Below are positions 26,752 to 36,717 of a stretch of 64,000 bases of DNA, piece by piece. Position 1 is the stretch's first letter. Every line of letters begins with the position of its first letter. Source of the DNA: Fibrella aestuarina BUZ 2. Lineage in GTDB: Bacteria; Bacteroidota; Bacteroidia; Cytophagales; Spirosomataceae. The stretch is taken from positions 1,601,698-1,665,697 of the forward strand of contig NC_020054.1 of assembly GCF_000331105.1 (NCBI RefSeq), in the 5' to 3' direction. Both the position numbers and the translations under genes were made by a program. Below the pieces are notes generated by a model that saw only the letters and a program-made list of their open reading frames with translations, was not told where the DNA came from and searched no databases.

Positions 26752-29700
26752 ATGATCCAACGCTATCGATTTGTCGTCTATGTGTTTTTTTTCATTGCCT
26801 GGCTGCCAACAAACGCTCAGAAAAAGACACCGCTTCTCCGCTGTGCTGCCCCCGACTTAACCGATGCTCAGGTGCACCGGCTCGATCGGGAAGCCCAACT
26901 TGCCTTATCGCTCAAACAGGCCTCCGGCGCCTTCGCCAGTCTGACCTACGTACCCATTCGGCCGCATATTTTCCGGAGTCTGCTCGGCTTGGGGGGGATC
27001 GACCTGCCTAAGCTGAACCGCGTGCTGGCGGCTACGAACCGCTACTACATGCTTAATGGCACCGGCATTCAGTTCTATTTTGCCGGGGCCACACCCGATT
27101 ATATCGATAACGATCTGTACAACCTGCTGTTTACGGTCGGTCTGGAAGATCTTATCATAGGTAACCGCGACGCGAGCAACGCCATGAACCTGTATATGGT
27201 CAATGGGTTCGATGACAACACACTGGGGGGGTATGCTTATTTTCCGGCCAATGTTCTCTCCTCGACCCGGGCTATTATCCTGAATGAAGTCGATGAATTT
27301 GATCTGGGTAACCGGCTGCTACCGCATGAGATCGGGCATAATTTCAATCTGTTACACACGCATCAGGGCAGCACCGGCGCAACCCCCGAACTCGTCACGC
27401 GGGGCGCCGGTGCCAACTGCATGACGGCCGGCGATCTGGTCTGCGACACCCCCGCCGACCCGTATGGCCGACCGGGTGCATCGGTCGTGAACGTGAATGG
27501 CTGCCCACAGTACAACGGCACGGCTACCGACCCGCAGGGCGCAACCTACAACCCGTCGATCACCAACCTGATGTCGTACTACTTTCCCTGCACCCATGAG
27601 TTTACGCCGGGGCAGTTCGATCGGCTGGCGGCGGGGCTGGCGTTGCGCCAAAGCCACTCGGCCTACTCGCTGTCATACCCGCCCACGGCGGTGGCCGCAC
27701 CGGTGAATCTGTCGGCGGTTCTGGCGGCCAACGCCAAAACGGTTTCGCTCAGCTGGCAGGACATGGCCAACAACGAAATGGGCTTTTTCGTCGAACGATC
27801 AACCAACCCCACTAATGCCTTCGTGGCTGTTGGGGGGACCGGCCCCAACCAGACGACGTTCGTGGATGCCAGCGTGCAGAGCAACGTGACGTACTACTAC
27901 CGAATCCGGCCATCCAACACAACCACCGGTAGCCTGAGCCCGGTCGTGCCGGTCGATGTGCCGGTTTGCCGCCCGACCTATTCGGCCTCGTGCAACTCGA
28001 CCAACGGGCTGGCGCGGGTAATGGTGAACGGGGTGGCGTTGAGTACGGGATCGGGCTGCGCCGTATCGGGTTACTCAACCACTACGGCCGTTACCACCAC
28101 GGTAGGAGCGGGGCAAACCATTCCGGTGTCGGCCTCACTGCTCAACGCCGGTACGTCGTTGTTCGCCGCTGTCTGGGTCGACCTGAACCGAAACGGGGTT
28201 TACGAATCGACCGAGCGGCTGGCCAGCCGTTCCACAGCGAGCACAAGCCCGCTCGCCCTGAGTCTCACGCTGCCCGTTGGTCTGGCTTCAGGCGTGTTGC
28301 CCATGCGGTTGGTAACCGCCACAAACGTGACGCCGGGCGATCCTTGTGGCGGCTATGCCGGCGGCGAAACCGAAGATTATGTGCTGACGGTCGGAACGGT
28401 GGTCAATTGCCCAACGCCGACTGCCCTGACGGCTACCAACGTAGCGAGCACGTCGGCCCTGATCAACTGGTCGGCGGCGAGCGGCCCAACGGGCTTTGGC
28501 GTCCAATATCGGCCGTCGGGGTTCAGCAACTGGACGGTTGTGAACGTACCCAGCGCGCCCTACGCGCTCACGGGGCTCGCAGCGGGGGGGAGCTACGAAT
28601 GGCAGGTATTGAGCGTGTGTGGTACGGCGGGTAGTTCGCCCTTGTCGCCCGTATCGTCGTTGAGTACGCCCTGCGCTGTACCCACAAGCCTGACCACCAC
28701 GGCCATTTCTGGCAATTCGGCGCAGCTGAACTGGGGCAACATGAACACCAGCTATCGATTGCAATGGCGGCCAGCCGATAACCCAACCTGGGCGACGGTG
28801 CCGACCGTAACGGGAACGACGTTTGCCATGACGAGTCTTTCCCTGACAACGGCCTACCAGTGGCAGGTTGCGGCGGTTTGTCCGTCTGGCGTCGTGTCGG
28901 CGTTTACGAACCCCGTGAGTTTTACCACAACCGACAGGCTGGTGTATTGCCAGCCGCCCGCCAGTAGCTGCGACGATGGCGACGGGCTGGCGAGTTTTCG
29001 GCTTGGGTCTGTCAACCTGAGCAGCGGATCGGGCTGCTCGGCGGGCGGGTACCAGTCGTTTACGGCGGTGTCGGCCAATTTGCTACCGGGCCAACCTTAT
29101 GCGTTCACGGCCACATTGCTGAGCGATAGCTGGCCCGAGGGACTGGCGATCTGGGTCGACCTGAACCGGAACGGAACGCTGGAACCCGCCGAACGACTCT
29201 ATGCGTCGCCGGGAACAGCCACGGGCAGCCTGCTGGGTACGTTGACGCTGCCCGCCGGAACAGCCTCCGGGCGGTACCTGCTGCGGGCCCGGGTGAGTTT
29301 CGACAACGTCACGGCGGATCCTTGTGGTTTTGTTGAATTTGGCGAAACGGAAGACTATAGCATTAACGTCTGCTCACCCCCAACGGCTACGCTGACGGGG
29401 TCACAAACCCTGACGAGCGGTCAGGCAGCCACCCTCACGGCCCAACTGACGGGGAGTGCGCCGTGGTCATTGACGGTGTCGAGCGGCGCTGCGTTTACCA
29501 GCGTCGTGGCGTCTCCTTTTACGTTTACGGTCAGCCCGGCGGTGTCGACGACCTACACGCTGAGCCGTGTGACGAATGCCTGTGGCGTAGGTACGGTTGA
29601 TGGGGTTGCGGCGGTGACGGTTGTGGCCCCGCCCGTGCTGATGACCGACCTGGCCTTGGCGATGACCACCAACAGCCGGATCATCCGAACCGGTGATACG

Positions 29701-30501
29701 TGTGTGCTGACCGTGGTGGTGAGTAACGAAGGCCCCCGGTCGGCCAGTGCAATTTGGGCGACGAGCCTACTGCCACCGCACATGGTTTTTGTGGGCAGTA
29801 CGCAGGCCGCCGTCACTAGTAGCAGCGGTGCCGTGTCGATTGCGGTGGGTACGTTGCAGCCAGACGAGTCAGGTACGTTCTCCTTCAGTGTGCGGGTGAC
29901 CGATCCGGGGACGTATCGCCTGGCCGCCCAACTAACCGCCGCGAGCTTGCCCGATCCCGATAGTTACCTGAATTCAGGTACGTCGGACGGCGACGATGAC
30001 ATGGCGCTGGTGGATCTGCGCACGAGCGAGGCGGGAGATTCGGTCTATGTATCGCCAAACCCAAACCCGCGTCCGCTGCCCGTTGTGCAGGGCAATCAAC
30101 CAACGCCACCGGCAACCGAAGCCGACCTGAGCCTGGCGCTGTGGGCCAGTAATCGGGTGCCGATAAGTGGTTCGGTACTGAGCCTGTCGGTGGCCGTAAC
30201 GAACCGGGGTGGATTGGTTGCTACCAACGTAGTCGTGCAACTGACCCTGCCGGCTGGCTGGAGCGTGACCAATGGGGCGGGTTTGTCGGTAGCTGGGCCA
30301 CTCGTTACGGTACCGATAGCCAGTATTGCCGTTGGGCAGTTTGTCCGAGCGGGGATACCGGTTCTGGTCAGCGGCACGGGCGAACAGGTGGTGACGGCCG
30401 TTATTACGGCGGCTACCCAGCCCGATACCGATTCGCCACACACCAATGCCTACGGACAGGGCGAAGACGATGAGGCAAGTCTAAATGTACGAGTGCAGTA
30501 G
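26752..30501 (+). CDS. Multidomain secreted zinc metalloprotease (M43-like, FN3, GEVED, DUF11)
   Basis: A 1249-residue exported protein. I chose ATG 26752 (MIQRYRFVVY), giving a signal peptide ending near TNAQ; an in-frame GTG five codons earlier is also possible. The catalytic domain has the zinc motif HEIGHNFNLLHTH near residue 200, followed by a Met-turn (NLMSYYFPC), as in pappalysin-like M43 enzymes. Then come three fibronectin-III modules, two GEVED domains (each with WVDLNRNG and GETEDY) and two DUF11-type repeats (near 970-1070 and 1130-1240). I see no type IX C-terminal signal; the last residues are the end of the second DUF11. Probably surface-exposed and adhesive. Confidence 0.88.
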   Translation: MIQRYRFVVYVFFFIAWLPTNAQKKTPLLRCAAPDLTDAQVHRLDREAQLALSLKQASGAFASLTYVPIRPHIFRSLLGLGGIDLPKLNRVLAATNRYYMLNGTGIQFYFAGATPDYIDNDLYNLLFTVGLEDLIIGNRDASNAMNLYMVNGFDDNTLGGYAYFPANVLSSTRAIILNEVDEFDLGNRLLPHEIGHNFNLLHTHQGSTGATPELVTRGAGANCMTAGDLVCDTPADPYGRPGASVVNVNGCPQYNGTATDPQGATYNPSITNLMSYYFPCTHEFTPGQFDRLAAGLALRQSHSAYSLSYPPTAVAAPVNLSAVLAANAKTVSLSWQDMANNEMGFFVERSTNPTNAFVAVGGTGPNQTTFVDASVQSNVTYYYRIRPSNTTTGSLSPVVPVDVPVCRPTYSASCNSTNGLARVMVNGVALSTGSGCAVSGYSTTTAVTTTVGAGQTIPVSASLLNAGTSLFAAVWVDLNRNGVYESTERLASRSTASTSPLALSLTLPVGLASGVLPMRLVTATNVTPGDPCGGYAGGETEDYVLTVGTVVNCPTPTALTATNVASTSALINWSAASGPTGFGVQYRPSGFSNWTVVNVPSAPYALTGLAAGGSYEWQVLSVCGTAGSSPLSPVSSLSTPCAVPTSLTTTAISGNSAQLNWGNMNTSYRLQWRPADNPTWATVPTVTGTTFAMTSLSLTTAYQWQVAAVCPSGVVSAFTNPVSFTTTDRLVYCQPPASSCDDGDGLASFRLGSVNLSSGSGCSAGGYQSFTAVSANLLPGQPYAFTATLLSDSWPEGLAIWVDLNRNGTLEPAERLYASPGTATGSLLGTLTLPAGTASGRYLLRARVSFDNVTADPCGFVEFGETEDYSINVCSPPTATLTGSQTLTSGQAATLTAQLTGSAPWSLTVSSGAAFTSVVASPFTFTVSPAVSTTYTLSRVTNACGVGTVDGVAAVTVVAPPVLMTDLALAMTTNSRIIRTGDTCVLTVVVSNEGPRSASAIWATSLLPPHMVFVGSTQAAVTSSSGAVSIAVGTLQPDESGTFSFSVRVTDPGTYRLAAQLTAASLPDPDSYLNSGTSDGDDDMALVDLRTSEAGDSVYVSPNPNPRPLPVVQGNQPTPPATEADLSLALWASNRVPISGSVLSLSVAVTNRGGLVATNVVVQLTLPAGWSVTNGAGLSVAGPLVTVPIASIAVGQFVRAGIPVLVSGTGEQVVTAVITAATQPDTDSPHTNAYGQGEDDEASLNVRVQ

Positions 30502-30620
30502 GGTAAAGGAGCAAAGGGCGGTAGGTAGGGGTAGTAAAGAAGTATGGGGCTTCCTTCTTCCTCTTACTGCCTCCCTTTTTTCGGTTATCTTGCGGCAACA
30601 CGGCATCTAAACAAACAAAC

Positions 30621-32102
30621 ATGGCTCAGCCAACTGCTACTACGCCCGAAACCGCTGAACACTTTAACCGATCGCTTAGCCTGCTCGACTCCACCCTGAT
30701 CGTATCCGGGTCCATGATCGGGTCGGGTATTTTCATTGTTACGTCGGGGATGGCGCGTAACCTCGGCTCGTCGGGCTGGCTGTTGCTGCTGTGGGTGCTG
30801 ACGGGCGTGCTGACGGTCGCGGCGGCGCTCAGCTATGGCGAACTGGCCGGGATGATGCCCAAAGCCGGTGGGCAGTATGTCTACATCCGGCGGGCGTTCA
30901 ATCCGCTGCTGGGCTTCGTGTATGGCTGGACGGTATTCACCGTGATCCAGACTGGTACCATCGCCGCCGTAGCGGTGGCGTTTACCAAGTTTACGGCGGT
31001 CTTTTTCCCGGCGCTGAATCCCGAAAATACCTGGTTCTCGCTGGGACCTGTCAAATTTTCGCTCGGCAAGTTCTTCGCCATCGGGAGCCTGGTTTTCCTG
31101 ACGTGGCTCAACAGCCAGGGGGTGCAGAGTGGCAAATGGGTGCAAAATATTTTTACCTCCGCCAAAATTATCGCCCTGTTTGGCCTGATCCTGCTCGGTA
31201 TCGGCTTCGGCATTTCGAACGGCACACTGACGGCCAATTTCCAAGATGTCTGGTCGGCCTCGAAAACTACCGTCGATGCCGCCACCAACACAGTCAGTGT
31301 GGTACCGCTGGCGGGGCTGGCCCTGCTGCTGGCGTTTGGCAGTTCGATGATCGGCGCCCTGTTTTCGGCCGATGCCTGGAACAACGTGACCTTCATTGCG
31401 GGCGAGATCAAAAACCCGCGTCGGAATATCCCGCTGAGCCTTTTCTTCGGCACGCTGCTCGTGACGACGATCTACCTGCTGGCCAACATTGGTTATCTGG
31501 CCGTATTGCCCCTGAAAGGCGTTCCCGGCGCCACCGACGTATTTGGCCGGGGGATGCAGTTTGCCGAATTCGACCGCATCGGTACGGCGGCAGCCTCGGT
31601 AGCGTTTGGCGATGGGGCCGTGGCGATCATGGCGATTCTGATCATGATTTCGACGTTTGGCTGTAACAACGGACTGATTCTGGCCGGGGCGCGGCTGTAT
31701 TACGCCATGGCCAACGACGGGCTGTTTCTGAAGGGCGCCTCGCACCTGAACAAAAATGCCGTGCCGGGAGCGGCGCTCTGGCTGCAATGTGCCTGGGCCT
31801 CGGCGCTGTGCCTGTCGGGAACCTACGGCGACCTGCTCGACTATTGCACGTTCACGTCGCTGGTATTTTACATCATCACCATTGCCGGGCTGTTCCGCCT
31901 GCGCGCCACCGAACCCAACGCTGAGCGGCCCTACCGGGCGTTTGGCTACCCCATCGTGCCCGCCTTTTACATCGTGGCTACTACGTCGATCTGCCTGCTG
32001 CTGCTCATCAACGAAGCGACCCGTTTCAATACCGGCATGGGCCTGCTAATTGCCGCCCTGGGTGTACCTGTCTATTACTGGACAAAACGGCGGGAAGCCT
32101 GA
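30621..32102 (+). CDS. APC-superfamily amino acid permease
   Basis: A 493-residue membrane transporter with about 12 helices. The first helix carries VSGSMIGSGIFIVTSGMARN, the G-S-G-I-F substrate-binding turn of the APC fold, and later GGQYVYIRRAFNPLLGFVYG and the conserved FSADAWNNVTFIAGEIKNP. Sequence tone is LAT-like (exchange of neutral or cationic amino acids). It overlaps the next gene by 1 bp (TGATG), indicating coupled translation. Confidence 0.92.
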   Translation: MAQPTATTPETAEHFNRSLSLLDSTLIVSGSMIGSGIFIVTSGMARNLGSSGWLLLLWVLTGVLTVAAALSYGELAGMMPKAGGQYVYIRRAFNPLLGFVYGWTVFTVIQTGTIAAVAVAFTKFTAVFFPALNPENTWFSLGPVKFSLGKFFAIGSLVFLTWLNSQGVQSGKWVQNIFTSAKIIALFGLILLGIGFGISNGTLTANFQDVWSASKTTVDAATNTVSVVPLAGLALLLAFGSSMIGALFSADAWNNVTFIAGEIKNPRRNIPLSLFFGTLLVTTIYLLANIGYLAVLPLKGVPGATDVFGRGMQFAEFDRIGTAAASVAFGDGAVAIMAILIMISTFGCNNGLILAGARLYYAMANDGLFLKGASHLNKNAVPGAALWLQCAWASALCLSGTYGDLLDYCTFTSLVFYIITIAGLFRLRATEPNAERPYRAFGYPIVPAFYIVATTSICLLLLINEATRFNTGMGLLIAALGVPVYYWTKRREA

Positions 32103-32731
32103 TGAGCAATGCCAAGGAAAACGAGACGCTGCGGTTAGAGACCTTCAGCGACGGTGTGTTCGCCATTGCCACCACCCTGCTGGCGTTTCAGCTCGAAGCC
32201 CCCAAACACCCCGAAGGCGAGTTCAGAAGCGGTCTGTTGCTGCATGCGCTCGCTAAACAGTGGCCTGCATACATCGCCTTCTTCCTGAGCTTCGCCACCT
32301 TGTATATTCTGTGGGTGAATCACCATCGGCTCTACAACGTCATCCACCGGAGCGACGCGCGGTTTATGTTCTACAACGGCCTGCACCTGCTGTTGATCAG
32401 CATGATTCCGTTTACGACTTCGTTGCTGTCTAATTTTATCAATACCGACGCGATGGCGCTGGCCGCCCTGGTGTATATGTTCTTGTTTGCCTGTATCTGC
32501 GGCACCCTGCTGCTCATGTGGATACACGCGTCGACTGACTTCTACCTGCTCAAGCGCCCCGCCGCCGACGTGAAGGTAAAAACGGTGCGGCTGGGGCTCA
32601 TCATCAGTGCCAGCGCGTATGGGGTCGCCGCCCTGTTGGCGTTGCTGGTGCCTTACGTAAGTCTGGTCATCGGGTTGGCTATCGTGATCTACCTCGCCCG
32701 GCTGAAATATCACCGGGAGCGGGTCGTTTAA
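32102..32731 (+). CDS. TMEM175-family potassium channel-like protein (DUF1211)
   Basis: A 209-residue, six-helix membrane protein. The signature LETFSDGVFAIATTLLAFQL in the first helix corresponds to the R/F-S-D motif that lines the pore of bacterial TMEM175 potassium channels. Later helices include FFLSFATLYILWVNHHRLYNV. Translationally coupled to the permease upstream. Confidence 0.88.
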   Translation: MSNAKENETLRLETFSDGVFAIATTLLAFQLEAPKHPEGEFRSGLLLHALAKQWPAYIAFFLSFATLYILWVNHHRLYNVIHRSDARFMFYNGLHLLLISMIPFTTSLLSNFINTDAMALAALVYMFLFACICGTLLLMWIHASTDFYLLKRPAADVKVKTVRLGLIISASAYGVAALLALLVPYVSLVIGLAIVIYLARLKYHRERVV

Positions 32732-32812
32732 TAAGATGTTACGAGGCCGCAGGCAGTTGGCCATTCATGGGGGTTTTCTCTACGCCAACTGACTAATGAC
32801 CAACGCTACCGT

Positions 32813-34156
32813 ATGTATCTTATATCCTTACGCCTGCTGGTGGGCGGCTCCCTGCTGGCCCTGGCGGCGGCCTGTACCACCAACGGCCCCAACACGGGGC
32901 TGTTCCGGAGCAATACCCCGCACGAACAATACGAACGGTCATTGAAAACGGCCAACCTCGACCGTACGGCACTGGGCCTCGACTGGGTGTCGGCGGGGCA
33001 ACAGGCCCTGTACGACTCATTGACCATCAGCGTGCCTTACCGGGAAAGTGGTTATTTCGGGGCTAACCGGCCCATTGCCGTGGGCTACCGCATCAACGGC
33101 AGCCGGGGCGACAAGCTCATCCTGCGGGTGGAGGTGCAGGGTCGGCAGGCCGGTCAGGTATTTATCGACGTGTTTTCGCTGGGAAGCCGCACGCCCGACG
33201 TGGTGGCGTTTGCCAAGGCCGATACGTCGGCCAACGCCGTGACCGAACTGATTTGGGAACCCCGACGTACCCAGACGTACCTGATCCGGCTTCAGCCCGA
33301 GCTCTTGCGGTCGGGGCGGTATACATTTTCGGTAACGCGCGAACCGGTGCTGAGCTTTCCCGTCAAAGGGCGGAGCAGCCGCCAGATCAGCAGCTACTTT
33401 GGTGTACCCCGCGACGGTGGCAAACGCCGCCACGAAGGCATCGACATTTTTGCGCCGAGGGGCACCCCGGCGGTTGCGTCGGTCAACGGGACGATCTCGC
33501 GGGTCGGCACCAGCAACCTGGGCGGCAACATCGTCTTTCTGTCGGACAACGAGCGGCAGCAACGCCTCTACTACGCTCACCTCGACCGGTTCAACGTGGC
33601 CGAAGGGCAGCGGGTCAGTATCGGCGATACGGTCGGCTTTATCGGAAATACGGGCAACGCCCGTACCACTGGCCCGCATTTGCACTTTGGCGTGTACACC
33701 TTTAATGAAGGGGCCGTCGATCCGTTGCCCTTTGTGCGGCAGGGGTCGGGGGCGGCCCGCCAAATACCCGTGGCGCCGGCCTTGCTGGGCGATTCGGTGC
33801 GGGTAGCGACTAACCGGGGCTTGCTGCGGGCCGGGCCGAATGGCGACGCGCCCATTGTGCGGGAGCTGGCCCGGAACCAGCCATTAACGGTGCTGGGTGG
33901 CCATGCCGACTGGCTGCGGGTTGGCTTGCCCAATGGCGTAGCTGGGTACGTGGCCAAAGGTAGTTTTGAGGCCATCAACCAGCCCCTGCGTACCGAATCG
34001 CTGCCGACGCCCCGCCCCTTGCTCGACGAGGCGCACCCGCAGGCGGCGATCCTGCGTTATCTGCCCGCCAACGCGACGGTTCGGGTGCTGGCGCAACTGC
34101 CCAATTTCTGGCTGGTGCGCACGGCAGCGGGGCAAACGGGTTGGCTCTTGTTGTGA
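32813..34156 (+). CDS. M23 peptidase lipoprotein with SH3 modules
   Basis: A 447-residue envelope protein. N-terminal lipoprotein signal with a LALAAAC box (Cys near 22). A beta domain (60-180) precedes the LytM/M23 metallopeptidase: RRHEGIDIFAPRGTPAV has the H-x3-D zinc pair and GPHLHFGVYTF the H-x-H pair, near residues 205-300. Two SH3-type modules follow (VRVATNRGLLRAGPNGDA and ATVRVLAQLPNFWLVRT). All zinc ligands are present, so it should be an active murein endopeptidase. It ends 2 bp before the convergent small gene. Confidence 0.9.
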   Translation: MYLISLRLLVGGSLLALAAACTTNGPNTGLFRSNTPHEQYERSLKTANLDRTALGLDWVSAGQQALYDSLTISVPYRESGYFGANRPIAVGYRINGSRGDKLILRVEVQGRQAGQVFIDVFSLGSRTPDVVAFAKADTSANAVTELIWEPRRTQTYLIRLQPELLRSGRYTFSVTREPVLSFPVKGRSSRQISSYFGVPRDGGKRRHEGIDIFAPRGTPAVASVNGTISRVGTSNLGGNIVFLSDNERQQRLYYAHLDRFNVAEGQRVSIGDTVGFIGNTGNARTTGPHLHFGVYTFNEGAVDPLPFVRQGSGAARQIPVAPALLGDSVRVATNRGLLRAGPNGDAPIVRELARNQPLTVLGGHADWLRVGLPNGVAGYVAKGSFEAINQPLRTESLPTPRPLLDEAHPQAAILRYLPANATVRVLAQLPNFWLVRTAAGQTGWLLL

Positions 34157-34158
34157 GA

Positions 34159-34419
34159 TTAATCCCAACCGTCGGGCTTAGCCTGGCTATTGGGCTTGGG
34201 AACACTGTCGGCTTGTAACGACGCGCCTTGCTGAGCCTGTTTCCGCAGGCGGCGGATCTCAACCTCCTGGCTGTCGAGCCGGTAATGCAGGTCATTGATT
34301 TCGTCGGCGTAACGACGTACCCGGCGGCCGTCAACCCAAACCAGTACGGCTAGTCCGGCTAATAGCATGCCAATGGCTACTAGTAGGGCATAGACTGTAC
34401 TTCGCGTTGGATTCGACAT
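34159..34419 (-). CDS. Small single-helix membrane protein
   Basis: About 86 residues from ATG 34419 (MSNPTRSTVYALL); the 14 codons upstream overlap the neighbouring terminator and are unlikely to be used. One membrane helix (about 9-30) is followed by a coiled-coil stretch RRYADEINDLHYRLDSQEVE and a polar tail. The layout recalls FtsL/DivIC-like or small scaffold proteins, but no family is recognised. Confidence 0.6.
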   Translation of the reverse strand: MSNPTRSTVYALLVAIGMLLAGLAVLVWVDGRRVRRYADEINDLHYRLDSQEVEIRRLRKQAQQGASLQADSVPKPNSQAKPDGWD

Positions 34420-34463
34420 GGAGAAAGCGTCTGTTTCGAAGGCGGCTTTGTCCAAAAACAAAA

Positions 34464-34495
34464 AGCCCCCGGTCTATTAGACGAGACCGGGGGCT
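34464..34495 (-). terminator. Terminator after DUF4136 lipoprotein gene
   Basis: The 12-bp arms AGCCCCCGGTCT and AGACCGGGGGCT, with an A-run (34455-34463) that gives the U-run on the - strand. Confidence 0.85.
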
Positions 34496-34519
34496 TGTGG
34501 TTACTATAAAATCCGTCAC

Positions 34520-35098
34520 TTATCGCGCGGCACCGTAATCCTGACCGGCACTTTGCGGGAAGTTTTTCATGATGCTGGCCACCGTTTCGCGGAAAGCCAG
34601 ATCGCGGTTGCGCTCATTTTTGCGGGTGTTCAGCTGACCGGTTGCCCAGCCCTGCCATACGATATTGTTGGTGCGGGAGTCATATACGTTGACAACGACC
34701 CGGTTTTCTTCATACTGACGCGAGTAAACCTGGTTGTTGGGATAACCCCAGCCGCCCCAGCCCCAGCCCCAAGGGCTACCCATCCCGTTCGACTGGATTT
34801 GCTGCCGGTCTTTCGAATCGGTAAAGAAGCGCACGATCAGGTCGGCACCCAGGTCTTCGGTGGGTTTGTAGCCCAGGCCCTGCAACGATTGGTCGAGGGC
34901 TTCGGCAATCCGGCGCTGGTTCAGGTTGCTACCCACGATGGGGTCAGCGTTGCGTTGCCGATCAGCCTCAATGCGATACGTGCTGAACTGGCGCACATTC
35001 ACTTTGGGGTCATAATCATACTTCACGTTGATCGACGGAGCGCAGGATGCAAGGAGGCCTGTGACAAACAACCCTGCTACTAAGCCTTTGATATTCAT
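34520..35098 (-). CDS. DUF4136 lipoprotein
   Basis: A 192-residue lipoprotein: MNIKGLVAGLFVTGLLASC gives an LASC lipobox at Cys19. The DUF4136 core follows: INVKYDYDPKVNVRQFSTY, RRIAEALDQSLQGLGYKPTE and ADLIVRFFTDSKDRQQ, then a GWGWGGWGYPN glycine/tryptophan patch and ENRVVVNVYDSRTNNIVWQG. Outer-membrane-associated, of unknown role. Confidence 0.88.
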   Translation of the reverse strand: MNIKGLVAGLFVTGLLASCAPSINVKYDYDPKVNVRQFSTYRIEADRQRNADPIVGSNLNQRRIAEALDQSLQGLGYKPTEDLGADLIVRFFTDSKDRQQIQSNGMGSPWGWGWGGWGYPNNQVYSRQYEENRVVVNVYDSRTNNIVWQGWATGQLNTRKNERNRDLAFRETVASIMKNFPQSAGQDYGAAR

Positions 35099-35427
35099 GG
35101 TATGTGGTGCAGTCCGCTGTGTACTGCGTGTTTGTTAAAGTAGTTAGACAATCAATCGTCTGCCCGAAGCAGGGTAAGGAATTGCGCCCCCGAGACAACG
35201 CCGACAGACTACCAATAAACGGTACGCCGCTCGTTGCTATTGTGTGGCATTAAGATAACCAAATTCACAGATCGAAGGTTCGTTCGATGCAGGCCGTTAT
35301 ATAGCTATTTGTTTACTGTAAATCATTGTTAATCAATGAGTTGTTTTGTCGATTGGATGCGCCTCACGAGCTTATCGGCTGCTTTCTAATAAACTATTAA
35401 TCTTTGGTATGCACCAGCTATTTATTG
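35099..35427. other. 329-bp intergenic region
   Basis: AT-rich gap upstream of the DUF4136 gene and downstream of the LytS-type kinase. I see no gene, RNA or strong hairpin. Confidence 0.5.
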
Positions 35428-36489
35428 CTAACTGGTTAGCTGAATGGTCAGGCTGAGGTTGTAGTGGTCGGTTGTGTTAGATACGACCAGATCGGCCCGG
35501 TTGCGATAGACCATGTACAGGCGTTTCCGGCAATTCTCCACCCCAATCCCTGACGAATGCTCCTTCATACCTGCCTTGTGTAGGTTGTGAATGTGTAGCT
35601 GCACGTGTTCGGCATGAACAAACAGGTAAATCTGAGCCGGGTTGTCGGCGTCGTGCAGTTCCCCATGTTTAAACACGTTTTCGATAAACGTAATCAGGAT
35701 CAGCGGCAGAATGCGCAACGTACCTGGGTTGCCAATGAGGCGGTAGTCGATTTGAAGCTTGTCGCCAAAGCGCAGTCGCTGCATCTGGATGAAGTTCTCG
35801 ACGTGTTGCACTTCGAGGCGGAGCGGCACTTTCCGGTCGGGTTGATCTTCGCTGAGGGCATAGCGCATCATATCCGACAGCAGAATGACCCCGTTGGCGA
35901 GGGGTTGGCTCACGGGTAGGGCTTTGCTGTAAAAGAAATTGAGCGTGTTGAACAGAAAGTGCGGGTTGATCTGGAGCCGCAGGTATTCCAGTTTCGAGTT
36001 GAGCAGTTCGGATTGCAGCTTCGCCTTTTCGCGTTCGAGCCGGGTAACGCCCGTGGCAAACCAGTACACAAACGAGTAGATCAGAAACTCGATGATGTAG
36101 AACAGGTTCAGCACCACAAACTGCTGAGGGGTTTCGGAGATATGGCTCACCGACCAGTTGACGGCCGGAAACAGGCTGTACTGCCACCAGTACTTGATCA
36201 GCAGCGTGCCGCCGACCGTCAGCAGCAGCCCGATGGCATACGATCCGTAGGCCCGGTTCTGATAAAAACGGGGCAGTAACCAAAGCGCATTGATGTAGAA
36301 GGGAATACTGAAGGTGATGTAATACGCCAGCAGATAGGGTACACTCAGCGATCGGCCAAGTACTACATTGACAATCAGCACACCTTCGTAAAAGCCGTAG
36401 GCCAGCCAGGCGAGCAGGTGATACAGCACCATTCGGCCATAGCGCTGAGTGAAAAAAACGAGTCGGTCAGGGAGAGGAAGTTGATTCAC
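35428..36489 (-). CDS. LytS-type sensor histidine kinase (His_kinase family)
   Basis: A 353-residue kinase. Four hydrophobic helices (about 20-150) make a membrane sensor with no periplasmic domain. The phosphoacceptor segment is LRLQINPHFLFNTLNFFYS near residue 170-190; the ATP-binding N box is LILITFIENVFKHGE and the G box GIGVENCRKRLYMVY. In Bacteroidota such kinases are normally next to a LytTR response regulator; here no such gene is adjacent, but one lies at 52264-53007, at the far side of the RiPP locus. Pairing is inference. Confidence 0.88.
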   Translation of the reverse strand: MNQLPLPDRLVFFTQRYGRMVLYHLLAWLAYGFYEGVLIVNVVLGRSLSVPYLLAYYITFSIPFYINALWLLPRFYQNRAYGSYAIGLLLTVGGTLLIKYWWQYSLFPAVNWSVSHISETPQQFVVLNLFYIIEFLIYSFVYWFATGVTRLEREKAKLQSELLNSKLEYLRLQINPHFLFNTLNFFYSKALPVSQPLANGVILLSDMMRYALSEDQPDRKVPLRLEVQHVENFIQMQRLRFGDKLQIDYRLIGNPGTLRILPLILITFIENVFKHGELHDADNPAQIYLFVHAEHVQLHIHNLHKAGMKEHSSGIGVENCRKRLYMVYRNRADLVVSNTTDHYNLSLTIQLTS

Positions 36490-36663
36490 GCGGGTAAAAA
36501 AACGGGTTTTGTAAGGAATTTTAGGTTTAATAAATCATTGATAATCAGTTATATAGAATTTTGTTTAAGAAAAGTGTCTCAAGATTGGCCGGACGAACTC
36601 CCCGTTGCCAGCGACCAAGTAGAAATGGTCATCCAAGATACAGTTTATACGGTCGATCCGTGA

Positions 36664-36705
36664 GTAGGTGTAGTAAAATAGACAGGGTTCAGAGCGGGCT
36701 GCACT
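36664..36705 (+). promoter_or_regulatory. Shared leader blocks, copy upstream of LuxR gene
   Basis: GTAGGTGTA (36664-36672) and CGGGCTGCACT (36695-36705) occur in the same order upstream of the 752-residue gene at 47417. The second block ends 12 bases before the ATG here and 14 bases before it there. This suggests coordinated control of the two + strand transcripts. Confidence 0.4.
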
Positions 36706-36717
36706 TTTGATTCAGCA

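Noticed and set aside
26752..30501. Type IX secretion C-terminal domain on the metalloprotease
   Set aside because: The protein ends with a DUF11 repeat and EDDEASLNVRVQ; no terminal G/K-rich beta signal is visible.
30585..31787. 400-codon frame antisense to the APC permease
   Set aside because: Permease motifs on the + strand are unambiguous; the antisense product is low-complexity and basic.
36418..36663. 81-codon + strand frame before the LuxR gene
   Set aside because: Most of it overlaps the start of the LytS kinase on the other strand, and the remainder is promoter DNA.
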